28,398 nucleotides of DNA from DAMCAP01 sp964369265 (GCA_964369265.1 CAYJEV010000015.1:1-28398), one strand, 5' to 3'; shown: positions 14,471 to 24,732, numbered from the stretch's first letter. Made by a program: numbers and translations. Notes: generated by a model not told the origin, from the sequence alone.

Positions 14471-17400
14471 ATGAAAACAAGACTAACATCAATATTTTTA
14501 ATCACCATGCTTTTAATAACCTCCTATACAATTATAGCTTATAGCGAGGGGAATGCTGTAAAAGCAGAGTATAACTCTTATCTTAAAATGATATTTTTTG
14601 AGGAGGAGGTTAGCGGAGACTTCACAATAACAATAGCCGACTCAAAAGACGAAACTAAAATATATGCTTCTAAAAGCGAGGAGATAATTGGAGATAGTTA
14701 TAGGATAGCAGATTTAGTTGCTAGTGTTGCAGAAAAAACTGCTGTCCATATCTGGGTGTTAGATGAAAATAGCAACAATATTAAAGCAACTACTGGCAAT
14801 GGTGTGCCACTAAACGGATATGTATTTTCTCCAAGCAATGTACAGTTAAGGCTAGAAGATAACATGCTTAGAATTAGCTGGGATAAGGACTATACTTCAA
14901 ATGCTGAGTATCATTTGGAGTATGCTGGTGTATCTAGCTCAACAATTCAAGACTATTTTATTTTTGAGTATGAAGAGGGCGAAAACCAAGTCAGCTTATA
15001 CACAGAATATAATGGTCAAATGAGCGATACTGTAATAGCAGAGCTCGCAGCTGCACCCAAAACTTATGAAGTGAGTGTTAGTGGCGAGCTTTTTAGTGGC
15101 GCAAATATATATGTTGGAGGTAAAAAGGCAGAGCTTGAGGGCGAAAGTTTTGTAGTAAATGGGTTATCATCTGGAAAGCATAGCATAGAGCTTTTTGATA
15201 GCGAGAATATAGAGTATACTATTTCTCCAAACGAAATAGATTTATCCGATAATGCTGAAATTGAGATAGAAATTTTAAATGTCGGATTAGACATTGAAGG
15301 AAATATAGGCTTAAAAACTGATGGTAATTTAGTAAAGCTCAATTTTAATGACAATATATATGCTGATAGCTATAATGTTAGCTTAGGAGAATTTAGTTTT
15401 AGTATTGAAGATAGTTCTGTGTGGCACTCTCTTCCAAGGCTTACACCTAAAAATGACATGGAGCTAACTATCACACCTGTGCGAAATGGTTATACTGGAA
15501 CTTCGAGCAAAGAGGAAGTTGATGTAGTAGGGAGGCTATATGGCAAAATAACTCACAAAGATGGCACACCTGCTCTTAATATTACATTGAGGCTTGGGGA
15601 AAAAACTGCAACTACAAATCAGAATGGCGAATATGAAATAGAGGCTCTAGAAGGAGAAACAAAACTAGTTGTTGAGTATGAGTGGAAAAGCGAAGAACAT
15701 AGCTTAATCATTGATAGTTTAGAGAAAGAATTTAATATCACTCCAACAGCATATACCATTGCTTTAACTTTTGACAAAAAGGTGAGCGAGGTTTTTATAT
15801 ATGATGATTCGCTTAATTTAGTTCAGCAAGCTAAAATAGATGACTACAAATTTATAAGCTCTTATTTAGCCTCAGGCAGTTATATAGTTGCTGCAAAGAA
15901 CGACGATAATACTAGTTCAGTAAAGTTAACTGCAACTATATTAGATAGCGATACTTACTTATCTGCTAATTTATCCAAAGGGAGCTTGCTGACATTTGCT
16001 AAAGATGGAGATTATAGCTTTTATAATGCTGATGGTGATGTTTTAGATGGCGATATCAGCTCTAATGGTAGCTATTGTGTAGTCAAGCTTGGAGATATTC
16101 CCTATATAGTCACAGGGACTAATCAAGAGGGCGTTTATCTTAGTTTAATTAGCGATTTTATGTTAGAAGATAGAGAATTTATTTCTGGAGATATTGTTCT
16201 AACAGACAGCTTAACAGAGTTTAATAGCTATCTGCTTGAGGATGGCGAGGGAAGCATTTATCATTTCAATAATAGCACACAGATGTTTATAGCTAACAAT
16301 GGCAGAATTCAGCTTTTAGGAGAGGATATGTTAGGACTGGCTGACATACAAGACGGCAATGTCAACAACCTTTTCACCTCTGATATAGGGATAGTGACAG
16401 GTGAGATATTAGGAGAAGCTGATTATTTATCCGTTTATAATGCGAATGGTGAGCTTGTAGATACTTATGATATTATATCAAATGACTTTATTATTGAATG
16501 TAGTGAAGGAATGGTATTGGTGGTTTATGATGAAGAGAGTGTTGCAGTTGTTAAGCCAGAGTTTAACCGAGGGTTTTCTCTTGATAATAGTATTTTGTTA
16601 GAGGAAGGAGAACTGTATATACTGCCAATACAAAGCGAGGTAACAGCTAGCTATTTTAACGGCGAGGAGTTTATATCGGCTAAAAGCATTAACCTAAATA
16701 ACAGCACGTCATTTGTAATAGCTCCTGAAGATGCTACTATTATGTTAGAAAATAATGGAGAAATAGCTGTGATTGAATATGAGGACGGTTTAGCCTATGA
16801 TGTTTATGGCGAGGAACTTAACCTTAACAATATTAACTACCAAGATTGTTCTTTAGTAATGTTTAAGATTGAGAATTTTAATGAGATTATAGATAAGCAA
16901 ATTGAGGTGTCGTTTAATGATGAGGAGATTATTTTGTTTGGCGAGGAGTTTTTCATGCTTGTTCCAAGAGGAGAAGAGATTGAGCTTATATTTAAATCAG
17001 ACAGTCGCTGGGCAATTTATGAAATAAGTGATAATGAAGATAGTTTTATTGGCGTTATACCTCTAGAAATGCAAGCAGGGAATGTATATCATAATGAGAT
17101 TGCACTGCCAGAATATATTGAGGAAGTAACTGTTTATTTATATGATGAAGCTCTTAACATGATAGCAGAAAAGCAGACTAAGGGAGATTTTATATTTACA
17201 GGGCTTGAGAGCGAGGTTAGCTATGTTGCATTTTCAAATGGGGAGCATTCTGCTATTTTATCAGAAAAAACTGAGTTCTTTAAAGCTTCATTAAAGGAAG
17301 TTGAAGTAACAAATTATGAAAGCCCTATAAGCGTAACAGGCGATAATAGCCATATCATAAGCGAGAACAGGGCATTAGTAGTTGCTGAAAGCATATTTAA

Positions 17401-20400
17401 AATATCTGATAGTGGCAGAAGTTTTATTGTGAATAATGAGGAAGAGGTAGCCTTGCAAAAAGGCGATAGCATCGCTATAGATAAAAGCATTATTTCAGAA
17501 GATAGTGCGATTGAAGTTAGAGATGATTTTGGAATGAAGGAAATTACAGATAGAATAGATTATAGCCTTAGAGAAGACGAGGAGTATGTGTATATAGAAA
17601 ATCTTCCTATCTCAGCTGGAAGCTTTACTATATTTATTAAAAATGATAATAAAGTTGCAGTTAGCTCAAAATTTCCATCTAGTGGCGACTTTATAATTGA
17701 CAAGCTTGTTTTTAGCGAGGGTAACTTTTTATGTGGAAGGACTATAGACCACAATAACACAGCAATTTCTGAAGCAGTTATAACCGCTTACAATGATGAA
17801 GATGAAGTTATAGGGAGGGCAGTTAGCAATAAAGCGGGTTATTATGAGTTTGTTGTATCCGAAAAACCGCATTACATTTTGGCGAATAATAATAATGACA
17901 CAGCAATTATCACAAATATAAGCTATGATGATAACTTGAAGTATTACTACGCACAGACTGCTCAAATAAAGCCAGAGCATAACAATTATCTAATCAAAAA
18001 TCTTGCTCGATACAATTATTATATTTTTGACACAGAATATGAAGCCTTATCCTATAGATATTTTGAAGATGATATAATTGTAACCGCATATAGCAGTTCA
18101 AAAGCAATTATAATGAATTATCAAGATAAAACTGGCGTTGCCTTTTTAGAGGATACACATCTAATTAGCTCTCCCTCATTAAAAGATGGAAAGGCTTATA
18201 TTAGCCTTAACAACCCTGTTAATGCAAAGGCAAATATAGATGATAAAAGTTATATAGCAGATGAAAATGGAAATATAGCCTTTATTTCAGAAAAAGATGA
18301 GCTATTGGTAATGGGGAGCTTTGAGGGGAAATCTTCGGTTAGTAAAGTGACAGCAACAGAAATGCCTTTTTCTATGTTTGATATGGAGCTAAAAGAGGGC
18401 GAAATTACCACAATAATCACAGCTTTAGAGGGAGTCATTAAAATTGATGGTGACTATGCTAGCGTTGTTGATAATGGCGCTTATTACTTTATATTAAGGC
18501 AAGGTGAACATTTAATCAGCCTAACTACAAATGCTGGCGGATATGTTGATAAGCTAGTTAGTGGCGATAAGCTAACTATTACATCAGAAATGCTTTCGAG
18601 CAATATTGCAACAGGAGAGGTTGCTGGATATACAGAGGATATGATGATATCATTAGTTGGAGATGGAGATCTTGTTAGTGTTGGGGGAAGCTTTGCAGCG
18701 AGAGATGTTGGCGAAAGCATAGCGATACTATCTGGCAACACACATTCTGCTGTTATAGAGCTTAAGGCTGGGAGCGACAACATTATAAACCCAGTCGAAG
18801 GAGAACTTGCTTTTGGGAATGTATCATATATTTCAAATGCCCCAGCGAAGGTATATGCTGTTGGAAAAAATGGAATTACTAATGGTTTGTTATTTCAGAA
18901 TAATAGTTATTATCTAGCTGGTGTTAGCGAGGATACTGAAGTTTTCATTGAAAAATCAGGATATATAGCAACAGGAAAGGCTGGTGAAGATTTAAGCTTT
19001 AGCAAAGGCTATTTAAGTGTGGGCAAGCTTAGTGATAATGCTGAAATTAGCTTTTATGATGAGAGTTTAGAGCTGATTGATATAGCTGTTACTAATGAAA
19101 ACAAAGTGTATTCTATAGTGACAGAAAAGAGGGCAGAGTATGCCTTAATTAAAACGCAGACAGGGAGCTATTTTCACAATCTAAGCAGTTTGAGTATTCA
19201 GGATATCAATATTTTAGAGGGAAATTCTATAGTTATTTTAACAAAGCCGAATAGCTATTTTAACATTGCTGGAAAAGAGTATTATAGCAATACAGGCGTA
19301 TTTATATTAAATTCGCTTTTAGAGGAGGAGTATTTAGTTGAGATACGAAATGGAAAAGAAACAGCAAACACTATAATACCAACAGGCGAGATAGTCGAGT
19401 TTGACAAGTTTGGAGATAGCAGCACTATTATGCAGCTAGCCCCTTATGCAAAGAATGCAGAAGTCTATATAATACCAAAGCATGATTTTAGTATTGCTCC
19501 AACTCAAATTACAACTACAGATAACTATGGTAACTTTGATGTATCAGAATCTGTTTATAATGACAATATCATTTTAATTACCACTAATGAAGGAAGAAGC
19601 TATTTATTTAATCCATACATAGAGCTTGAAAATGGCTTTGTAACAGCTAAAAGCAGCATAAAAGCCGATGAATATTATTTGAATGGAAAGCTGACTGTCG
19701 CAGATACAAAAGGTAATGTTTTATGCGATGGAAAGGCAGTTGTTGGAATAAATAAAGAGGGAAGCTTTGTTGGCAAATATAATGGGGAAAGCCTCATATT
19801 TAATAAAATAGAAGGAGAGATTGTTTATCTAGAGAATGCAGGAGATAGCCTAAAAGCGAAATCATACTTAATTGAAACAGATGAAGAGATAGCTGTTAAT
19901 ATAGTAGATAACAGCTTAGTATATGCCAATACTCCAAAACCGTATTTATTGTTTTTGTATAATGATAAAGGTGCTAGTATTATAAACTCGAGCGAGCTTG
20001 AAACAATCAGCACAGCCGAAATAGAAGAGGGCAAAATAGCTGTTTTGGGAAGATATTACGAGAATAATGATATATATTTTAATGGCAAGCTTTCTAAAAA
20101 CAACGGCAGCTTATATTACAGCCTAATTGATGATACAGAAGAGCTTGTCGTGACTTCTTCTAGTTCAAGAGTTGCGGAATATGAAATTGATAATAGCTTT
20201 GTAAACATAGGCGAAATTGCTTTCTCACCTATAGCTAAAGGCGAAATTCAGCTAATTTATGAACATGGAATGCCAATAATAAATGCAGAGCTTAACTTTA
20301 AGTTAGGCGAAATAATTGTAGCAACAGAAATGACTGGATATGATGGTGTTGCAAAAAAGCCTGAAAGCTTTGATAGTGTTGAGATAAAGCTAAATGATTT

Positions 20401-21793
20401 AGTTATTGTTAGAAAGCTTAGCAGCGTTGATGAGAAAATAACTCTTAACTCAAATGGCTTTTTTGCTAATATTATTTATGAGAACAGAAACAGCATTGAG
20501 GATGAAGAGATAAACATTGGCGATTATCAATTTAGTATAATCAATGGCGAGCTTTTAATTCCGTTTTTGCCGTATGGCGAATATAAGATTAATATAGCTG
20601 GGGCGGAAATTAAAGTTATTTCTAGCGACGATGGAATAGATGTTTTTGGAGGAAGTATTGAAAAAGAAGGTCAAATTATCACTATATTAAAAAGCGATAG
20701 TATCAAGGCTGTTGAAGAGATGTATGAAGAAGGCAGAGATATATGGGAGATGTTAAGCTCATTATCTAAGCTAACTAAGCATGAGATGTTAGGGATTGAG
20801 GATAGCGTTTTGGATGAAATTTCGAAGATGCTAAGCGGTGAAGTCAGCTTAAAGCAGCTGTCAAATAATAGCAGCCTTATTGGCAGTAACGATATAATAA
20901 AGCTATTCCCCAAAGAGTTGCTGTTAGATTTAGATAATAGCTCCACAGTCGATATCATTTGGAATACTGTTGACGAGCAGAGCGCATTTGAAGGTTATGA
21001 GGTTATTGATAGCTTTAAAATTGTGCCAACGATTATGCACACCAAACTTTTAGATACAGGAGATGTAGAAAAACAGGAATATTATATTTTAGATAGTGGG
21101 GCGAAAATTCAATTTGTTTTGGAAGAGGACGAGCTTTTATTCGAATGCGTTGCCAAGACAGGCAGATACACTATAAGCGAGGGCATTGCTAACCTTAATG
21201 CTGATACTATATTTGCTATTGTAAAAGTTTCTGAAAATGAGGGAGAGTACCCAGAACTTCCTCCAGTGTTGTTTGAAAAAACTATAGTAAACAATTATTT
21301 TTATTACACACCTCTTGAAAATGAGTTTGAGCTTCATATTGAAAAGCTATCAATGCTAGAGCCGTATAGTAGTTATAGCTTTGAGGTGCGTCCTAGCCAA
21401 AAGATACCATCAGAGCTGTTGGCGTTTATGGGAGAGCCTAGCTATATCACATTAAAGATTAACGGAATTAGTTTCGCACCTGATTTTTATAGCAAGCTAG
21501 ATCCACAAACTAGCTACAGCCTAACCGAACTGATTAAACTAAGAGGTGCTGATATTGAGATAGTATCTTATAACTACACACAAACAAAAGTTGACACAGA
21601 AACAGAAGCTTCTAGCATAAATGACGAGATAGAGGATTTAGAAAATCACGAAGCAGATATTGAAGAAAACTCTTCGCCTAAGAGCTTTTTTGATGGAGGG
21701 ATTTTTCAAAATCCGATCATGCGTTCAGTCTATGCGCTTGTTTTTGATAGCGTTTCAACAGCAAAGTATAATTACTGGACATACACTGCATAA
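14471..21793 (+). CDS. Giant secreted repeat protein (2440 residues) with FN3-, PEGA- and carboxypeptidase-regulatory-like domains
   Basis: A single open frame encodes an exported acidic protein. The signal peptide is about 1-25 (MKTRLTSIFLITMLLITSYT core), and AGGAG lies six bases before the ATG. A fibronectin-III-like domain spans about 121-195 and a PEGA-like one about 198-256. Carboxypeptidase-regulatory-like modules appear at about 354-425 and 1083-1145, with another Ig-like module near 1924. Between them a degenerate beta unit recurs, built on a hydrophobic-Tyr-Asp/Asn-x-x-x-Leu/Val core at 444 (YDDSLNLV), 518 (YNADGDVL), 656 (YNANGELV), 891 (YDEALNMI) and 1529 (YDESLELI), usually followed by a strand and Gly-x-Tyr. 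I found no LPXTG sorting signal, S-layer homology domain, C-terminal helix or catalytic motif, so attachment and function are unknown. An adhesive or structural envelope role is inference. It is monocistronic with its own terminator. Confidence 0.85.
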   Translation: MKTRLTSIFLITMLLITSYTIIAYSEGNAVKAEYNSYLKMIFFEEEVSGDFTITIADSKDETKIYASKSEEIIGDSYRIADLVASVAEKTAVHIWVLDENSNNIKATTGNGVPLNGYVFSPSNVQLRLEDNMLRISWDKDYTSNAEYHLEYAGVSSSTIQDYFIFEYEEGENQVSLYTEYNGQMSDTVIAELAAAPKTYEVSVSGELFSGANIYVGGKKAELEGESFVVNGLSSGKHSIELFDSENIEYTISPNEIDLSDNAEIEIEILNVGLDIEGNIGLKTDGNLVKLNFNDNIYADSYNVSLGEFSFSIEDSSVWHSLPRLTPKNDMELTITPVRNGYTGTSSKEEVDVVGRLYGKITHKDGTPALNITLRLGEKTATTNQNGEYEIEALEGETKLVVEYEWKSEEHSLIIDSLEKEFNITPTAYTIALTFDKKVSEVFIYDDSLNLVQQAKIDDYKFISSYLASGSYIVAAKNDDNTSSVKLTATILDSDTYLSANLSKGSLLTFAKDGDYSFYNADGDVLDGDISSNGSYCVVKLGDIPYIVTGTNQEGVYLSLISDFMLEDREFISGDIVLTDSLTEFNSYLLEDGEGSIYHFNNSTQMFIANNGRIQLLGEDMLGLADIQDGNVNNLFTSDIGIVTGEILGEADYLSVYNANGELVDTYDIISNDFIIECSEGMVLVVYDEESVAVVKPEFNRGFSLDNSILLEEGELYILPIQSEVTASYFNGEEFISAKSINLNNSTSFVIAPEDATIMLENNGEIAVIEYEDGLAYDVYGEELNLNNINYQDCSLVMFKIENFNEIIDKQIEVSFNDEEIILFGEEFFMLVPRGEEIELIFKSDSRWAIYEISDNEDSFIGVIPLEMQAGNVYHNEIALPEYIEEVTVYLYDEALNMIAEKQTKGDFIFTGLESEVSYVAFSNGEHSAILSEKTEFFKASLKEVEVTNYESPISVTGDNSHIISENRALVVAESIFKISDSGRSFIVNNEEEVALQKGDSIAIDKSIISEDSAIEVRDDFGMKEITDRIDYSLREDEEYVYIENLPISAGSFTIFIKNDNKVAVSSKFPSSGDFIIDKLVFSEGNFLCGRTIDHNNTAISEAVITAYNDEDEVIGRAVSNKAGYYEFVVSEKPHYILANNNNDTAIITNISYDDNLKYYYAQTAQIKPEHNNYLIKNLARYNYYIFDTEYEALSYRYFEDDIIVTAYSSSKAIIMNYQDKTGVAFLEDTHLISSPSLKDGKAYISLNNPVNAKANIDDKSYIADENGNIAFISEKDELLVMGSFEGKSSVSKVTATEMPFSMFDMELKEGEITTIITALEGVIKIDGDYASVVDNGAYYFILRQGEHLISLTTNAGGYVDKLVSGDKLTITSEMLSSNIATGEVAGYTEDMMISLVGDGDLVSVGGSFAARDVGESIAILSGNTHSAVIELKAGSDNIINPVEGELAFGNVSYISNAPAKVYAVGKNGITNGLLFQNNSYYLAGVSEDTEVFIEKSGYIATGKAGEDLSFSKGYLSVGKLSDNAEISFYDESLELIDIAVTNENKVYSIVTEKRAEYALIKTQTGSYFHNLSSLSIQDINILEGNSIVILTKPNSYFNIAGKEYYSNTGVFILNSLLEEEYLVEIRNGKETANTIIPTGEIVEFDKFGDSSTIMQLAPYAKNAEVYIIPKHDFSIAPTQITTTDNYGNFDVSESVYNDNIILITTNEGRSYLFNPYIELENGFVTAKSSIKADEYYLNGKLTVADTKGNVLCDGKAVVGINKEGSFVGKYNGESLIFNKIEGEIVYLENAGDSLKAKSYLIETDEEIAVNIVDNSLVYANTPKPYLLFLYNDKGASIINSSELETISTAEIEEGKIAVLGRYYENNDIYFNGKLSKNNGSLYYSLIDDTEELVVTSSSSRVAEYEIDNSFVNIGEIAFSPIAKGEIQLIYEHGMPIINAELNFKLGEIIVATEMTGYDGVAKKPESFDSVEIKLNDLVIVRKLSSVDEKITLNSNGFFANIIYENRNSIEDEEINIGDYQFSIINGELLIPFLPYGEYKINIAGAEIKVISSDDGIDVFGGSIEKEGQIITILKSDSIKAVEEMYEEGRDIWEMLSSLSKLTKHEMLGIEDSVLDEISKMLSGEVSLKQLSNNSSLIGSNDIIKLFPKELLLDLDNSSTVDIIWNTVDEQSAFEGYEVIDSFKIVPTIMHTKLLDTGDVEKQEYYILDSGAKIQFVLEEDELLFECVAKTGRYTISEGIANLNADTIFAIVKVSENEGEYPELPPVLFEKTIVNNYFYYTPLENEFELHIEKLSMLEPYSSYSFEVRPSQKIPSELLAFMGEPSYITLKINGISFAPDFYSKLDPQTSYSLTELIKLRGADIEIVSYNYTQTKVDTETEASSINDEIEDLENHEADIEENSSPKSFFDGGIFQNPIMRSVYALVFDSVSTAKYNYWTYTA

Positions 21794-21801
21794 TAATATC
21801 T

Positions 21802-21845
21802 ACAAAGTCTAAGCAATTCTTAATGAAAAGCTTAGGCTTTGTTTG
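21802..21845 (+). terminator. Terminator after the giant protein gene
   Basis: A 13-bp stem (ACAAAGTCTAAGC at 21802-21814 with 21830-21842, one U-G, 15-nt loop) is followed by TTGTATAC. The T-tract is short, so strength is moderate. Confidence 0.7.
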
Positions 21846-21873
21846 TATACATTAAATTTTATCGAAAAACTTC

Positions 21874-21925
21874 TTGACAAACCAGTTAGCGTATGCTAAT
21901 ATTGTTGAGGTTAGCTAATGCTAAC
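21874..21925 (+). promoter_or_regulatory. Siderophore operon promoter with two metal-regulator-like operators
   Basis: TTGACA at 21874-21879 and TAATAT at 21897-21902 are 17 bp apart. Two perfect palindromes overlap them: TTAGCGTATGCTAA (21886-21899) in the spacer, and GTTAGCTAATGCTAAC (21910-21925) at the expected start site. Their centres are 25 bp apart and they share TTAGC-N4-GCTAA. This resembles the TTAG-N-CTAA dyad of DtxR/IdeR-type iron regulators, so repression when iron is plentiful is likely. Confidence 0.75.
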
Positions 21926-21950
21926 AAAATGAAACTGGAAAGGTTAATCA

Positions 21951-22955
21951 ATGAAAAAATATAGTATTTCAATATTGATGGTAATAGCGATAATAGCATT
22001 GTCGTTTGCATCACTTTTTATAGGGGCTTATAATGTTTCGCTTAGCGGGATATTAGAGGGCGATTTTCTGCAATTAGTAGTGCTTTTAAATGCACGTTTG
22101 CCTCGTGTGCTTGCTATTCTCTGCACAGGAATAGGAATGAGCATTGCAGGTCTTATAATGCAAAATTTATGTATGAATAAGTTTGTGTCGCCAACAACTG
22201 GCGCAACAATAGCCTCCTCTCAGCTTGGTATTTTAATAGCGATGCTTTTTGTTCCAACGGCAAGCCTAGTAACTAGAACAGCCTTCTCGTTTGTTGCAGC
22301 AATACTAGGAACTTGGTTGTTTGTGTGGTTTATTCAGAGGATAAAGTTTAAGGATGTTATAATGGTTCCTTTGATTGGTATAATGTTTAATAGTGTAATT
22401 GGCGGATTTGTTAACTATCTTGCTTATGAAAATGACTTAACGCAGTTTTTAAGCAGTATGTTAGTGGGCGACTTCTCGCTAATATTAGCTGGACGATATG
22501 AAATAGTATTTTTGATACTTCCTTTAGTCGTTATTGCTTATATTTATGCAAACCATTTCAACATAGTTGGAATGGGGGAGAGCTTCTCAACTAACTTGGG
22601 CGTTAACTATAATCTAATAATGTTTGGTGGGCTTTCAATAGCAGCTGTTATAACGGCTAGTGTCGTTGTAACTGTTGGAACTATCTCATACATTGGGCTT
22701 ATTGTTCCTAATATAGTTGCAATGTTCAGGGGCGATAAAATAAGGGGAAGCATATTAGATGTTGGTTTATTTGGGGCGTTGTTTGTACTTGTCTGCGATA
22801 TTATAGGGCGTGTTGTAATACGACCATACGAAATGCCAATTGAGCTAATCGCTGGTATTGTCGGAAGTATACTATTCATAATGCTTTTAATGCAAAGACT
22901 GAATATAGGCAAGCCAAAAATGACAAAGAAGGCAGGTGTTAGAAATAATGGTTAA
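21951..22955 (+). CDS. FecCD-family ferric-siderophore ABC permease, first subunit
   Basis: A 334-residue polytopic inner-membrane protein of the BtuC/FecCD family, one half of the import channel. The conserved RLPRVLAILCTGIGMSIAG is followed by GLIMQNLCMNKFVSPTTGATIASSQLG, equivalent to the family pattern for the first channel helices. The C-terminal TVGTISYIGLIVPNIVAMFRG holds the region that contacts the ATPase. The short N-terminus and overall pattern are closest, from memory, to YclN/CeuB/FatD permeases for catecholate-type siderophores. It is the first gene of a four-gene cluster after two likely iron-responsive operators, and its end overlaps the next start by 8 bp. Confidence 0.92.
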   Translation: MKKYSISILMVIAIIALSFASLFIGAYNVSLSGILEGDFLQLVVLLNARLPRVLAILCTGIGMSIAGLIMQNLCMNKFVSPTTGATIASSQLGILIAMLFVPTASLVTRTAFSFVAAILGTWLFVWFIQRIKFKDVIMVPLIGIMFNSVIGGFVNYLAYENDLTQFLSSMLVGDFSLILAGRYEIVFLILPLVVIAYIYANHFNIVGMGESFSTNLGVNYNLIMFGGLSIAAVITASVVVTVGTISYIGLIVPNIVAMFRGDKIRGSILDVGLFGALFVLVCDIIGRVVIRPYEMPIELIAGIVGSILFIMLLMQRLNIGKPKMTKKAGVRNNG

Positions 22956-23970
22956 TCAAAATGCTGTTAATGCGAAAATCCTTTCTGCTTCAACGGTTAA
23001 AACAAGCTTTAAAATATCTGCATTAAACAAGAAGGTGATATTATTATCACTAGTTGCTATAATTTTATGCCTTACTTATCAGTTCATCTTTGTTGATATG
23101 AAATTCTTTGATTATGCGATGTATATAAGAACTCCAAAGCTAATCACAATGATAATAGCTGCTTTTTGTATTGGAACAGCTAGTATAGTGTTCCAATCAA
23201 TAATAAGAAACAGGATAGTAACTCCTTGTCTTTTAGGCATGAACTCGCTTTATATACTAATACATACAACTATAGTGTTTGTTTTGGGGGGAGAACATTT
23301 TCTATCTGCAAATAAATATGCTTCATTTATAACCGATATATTTTTAATGGCTTTAGCTGGCTCTGTTATTTATGGCATATTGTTTAGAAAAACGAGATAT
23401 AATATGCTTTATGTTTTGCTAGCTGGTACTGTATTAGCGACATTATTCACAAGCTTATCAAACACAATGACAAGAGTTATGGATCCAAATGAATACGACA
23501 AGCTGTTAACTGAACTTGTTGCAGGATTTGACCATGTAAATTCAGAGCTTATTTTTATGGCGCTAGGCTTTATTCTGCTAACAATAGTTGTTTTCTATAA
23601 AGATATGAAGCTATTAGATGTTATAACGCTTGGGAAAAATCAGGCTATTAACTTAGGTGTTGATTATGATAGGTCTGTTAGCAGGCTTCTTGTTGGAGTT
23701 ACTTTCTTCATAACAATAGCAACAGCTTTAGTAGGGCCAATTTCATTCTTGGGGTTAATCATAGCAAATCTTTCAAGAGAGCTATTTAAAACATATAGGC
23801 ACAGCTATTTAATGCTTGGTTCATTTTTGATGGGTGTTATAGTGTTGCTTGGAGGCCAAACGTTAATTGAGCATGTTTTTGGCTTTGGAACGCAAATTTC
23901 AGTATTTATTAACCTGTTTGGTGGAGGATATTTCTTATTCTTAATACTGAAAAATAAAGGGGTACAATAA
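22948..23970 (+). CDS. FecCD-family ferric-siderophore ABC permease, second subunit
   Basis: A membrane protein of about 340 residues pairing with the upstream permease to form the heterodimeric channel. It has the family segment TPKLITMIIAAFCIGTASIVFQSIIRN and later LVGPISFLGLIIANLSRELF, the ATPase-contact region. The extra N-terminal stretch of about 30 residues before the first helix is typical of YclO/CeuC-type partners. I prefer the ATG at 22948, overlapping the previous stop by 8 bp with AGGTG nine bases upstream. An in-frame GTG at 22936 would add four residues. Its stop directly abuts the ATPase start (TAAATG), indicating tight translational coupling. Confidence 0.9.
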   Translation: MVNQNAVNAKILSASTVKTSFKISALNKKVILLSLVAIILCLTYQFIFVDMKFFDYAMYIRTPKLITMIIAAFCIGTASIVFQSIIRNRIVTPCLLGMNSLYILIHTTIVFVLGGEHFLSANKYASFITDIFLMALAGSVIYGILFRKTRYNMLYVLLAGTVLATLFTSLSNTMTRVMDPNEYDKLLTELVAGFDHVNSELIFMALGFILLTIVVFYKDMKLLDVITLGKNQAINLGVDYDRSVSRLLVGVTFFITIATALVGPISFLGLIIANLSRELFKTYRHSYLMLGSFLMGVIVLLGGQTLIEHVFGFGTQISVFINLFGGGYFLFLILKNKGVQ

Positions 23971-24723
23971 ATGAAAATAAATTTAATCAATAAATATTAT
24001 GGCGATAAAAAAGTAGTTAATGATGTTTCTTTTCAACTGCCACGAGGCAAGGTAATCTCACTCATAGGCCCTAATGGTGCTGGTAAGTCGACAGTTCTTA
24101 ACATCATAACAAGGCTTATAGCGCAAGATAGTGGCGATGTAGAGTTTGGTGGAACAGAGCTTAAAAAGTGGAAAAGCAAAGAGCTTGCTAAAAAGCTAGC
24201 AATATTAACTCAACAAAACAACATAGCTATGAAATTGACTGTCAGAGAGCTTGTTGCTTTTGGGCGTTTTCCTTATTCAGGAAGCAATCTAACGGCAGAG
24301 GATTATAAAATGGTGGACGATGCTATTAGCTATATGGAGCTTGAGGAGTTTAAGGATAGGTTCATAGACGAGCTTTCTGGCGGACAGCTTCAAAGGGCAT
24401 ATATAGCGATGGTTATAGCTCAAGACACAGAGTTTGTTTTCCTAGACGAGCCAACAAACAATCTTGATATTTACCATTCATCAAATTTAATGAAGATGGT
24501 TAGAAAGCTTAGCGAAGATTTAGGCAAGACAGTAATCCTTGTGCTTCATGAAATTAACTTCGCCTCAGCTTATTCAGACTATATTGGCGCTTTTAAAGAT
24601 GGCGGGCTTTATAAGTTTGGAACTGTTGAGGAAGTAATGACAAAGGAAACTTTAAAGGCGCTTTATCAAGTGGATTTTGATATCCAAACAATAAAAGGAA
24701 AGCCAATTTCAATTTATTATTAA
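23971..24723 (+). CDS. Ferric-siderophore ABC transporter ATPase
   Basis: A 250-residue cytoplasmic ATPase that powers import. Walker A is GPNGAGKST (33-41), the Q-loop is near Gln81-82, the signature is LSGGQ (135-139), Walker B is FVFLDE (155-160) and the switch histidine is His193 in VLHEINFASAYSDYI. The segment AFGRFPYSGSNLTAEDY and the ending, KGKPISIYY, closely recall YclP/CeuD/FatE ATPases. Its ATG follows the permease stop without a gap, with AAAGGGG in the end of the preceding gene. All motifs are intact. Confidence 0.94.
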   Translation: MKINLINKYYGDKKVVNDVSFQLPRGKVISLIGPNGAGKSTVLNIITRLIAQDSGDVEFGGTELKKWKSKELAKKLAILTQQNNIAMKLTVRELVAFGRFPYSGSNLTAEDYKMVDDAISYMELEEFKDRFIDELSGGQLQRAYIAMVIAQDTEFVFLDEPTNNLDIYHSSNLMKMVRKLSEDLGKTVILVLHEINFASAYSDYIGAFKDGGLYKFGTVEEVMTKETLKALYQVDFDIQTIKGKPISIYY

Positions 24724-24732
24724 CTTTAAGAG

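Noticed and set aside
15064..21337. Several antisense open frames of 60-100 codons inside the giant gene
   Set aside because: They lie opposite a continuous, signal-bearing coding frame, lack ribosome sites and have compositions expected of reverse-frame shadows.
21600..21793. Cell-wall sorting signal at the end of the giant protein
   Set aside because: There is no LPXTG-like motif followed by a hydrophobic helix and basic tail, and no S-layer homology repeats.
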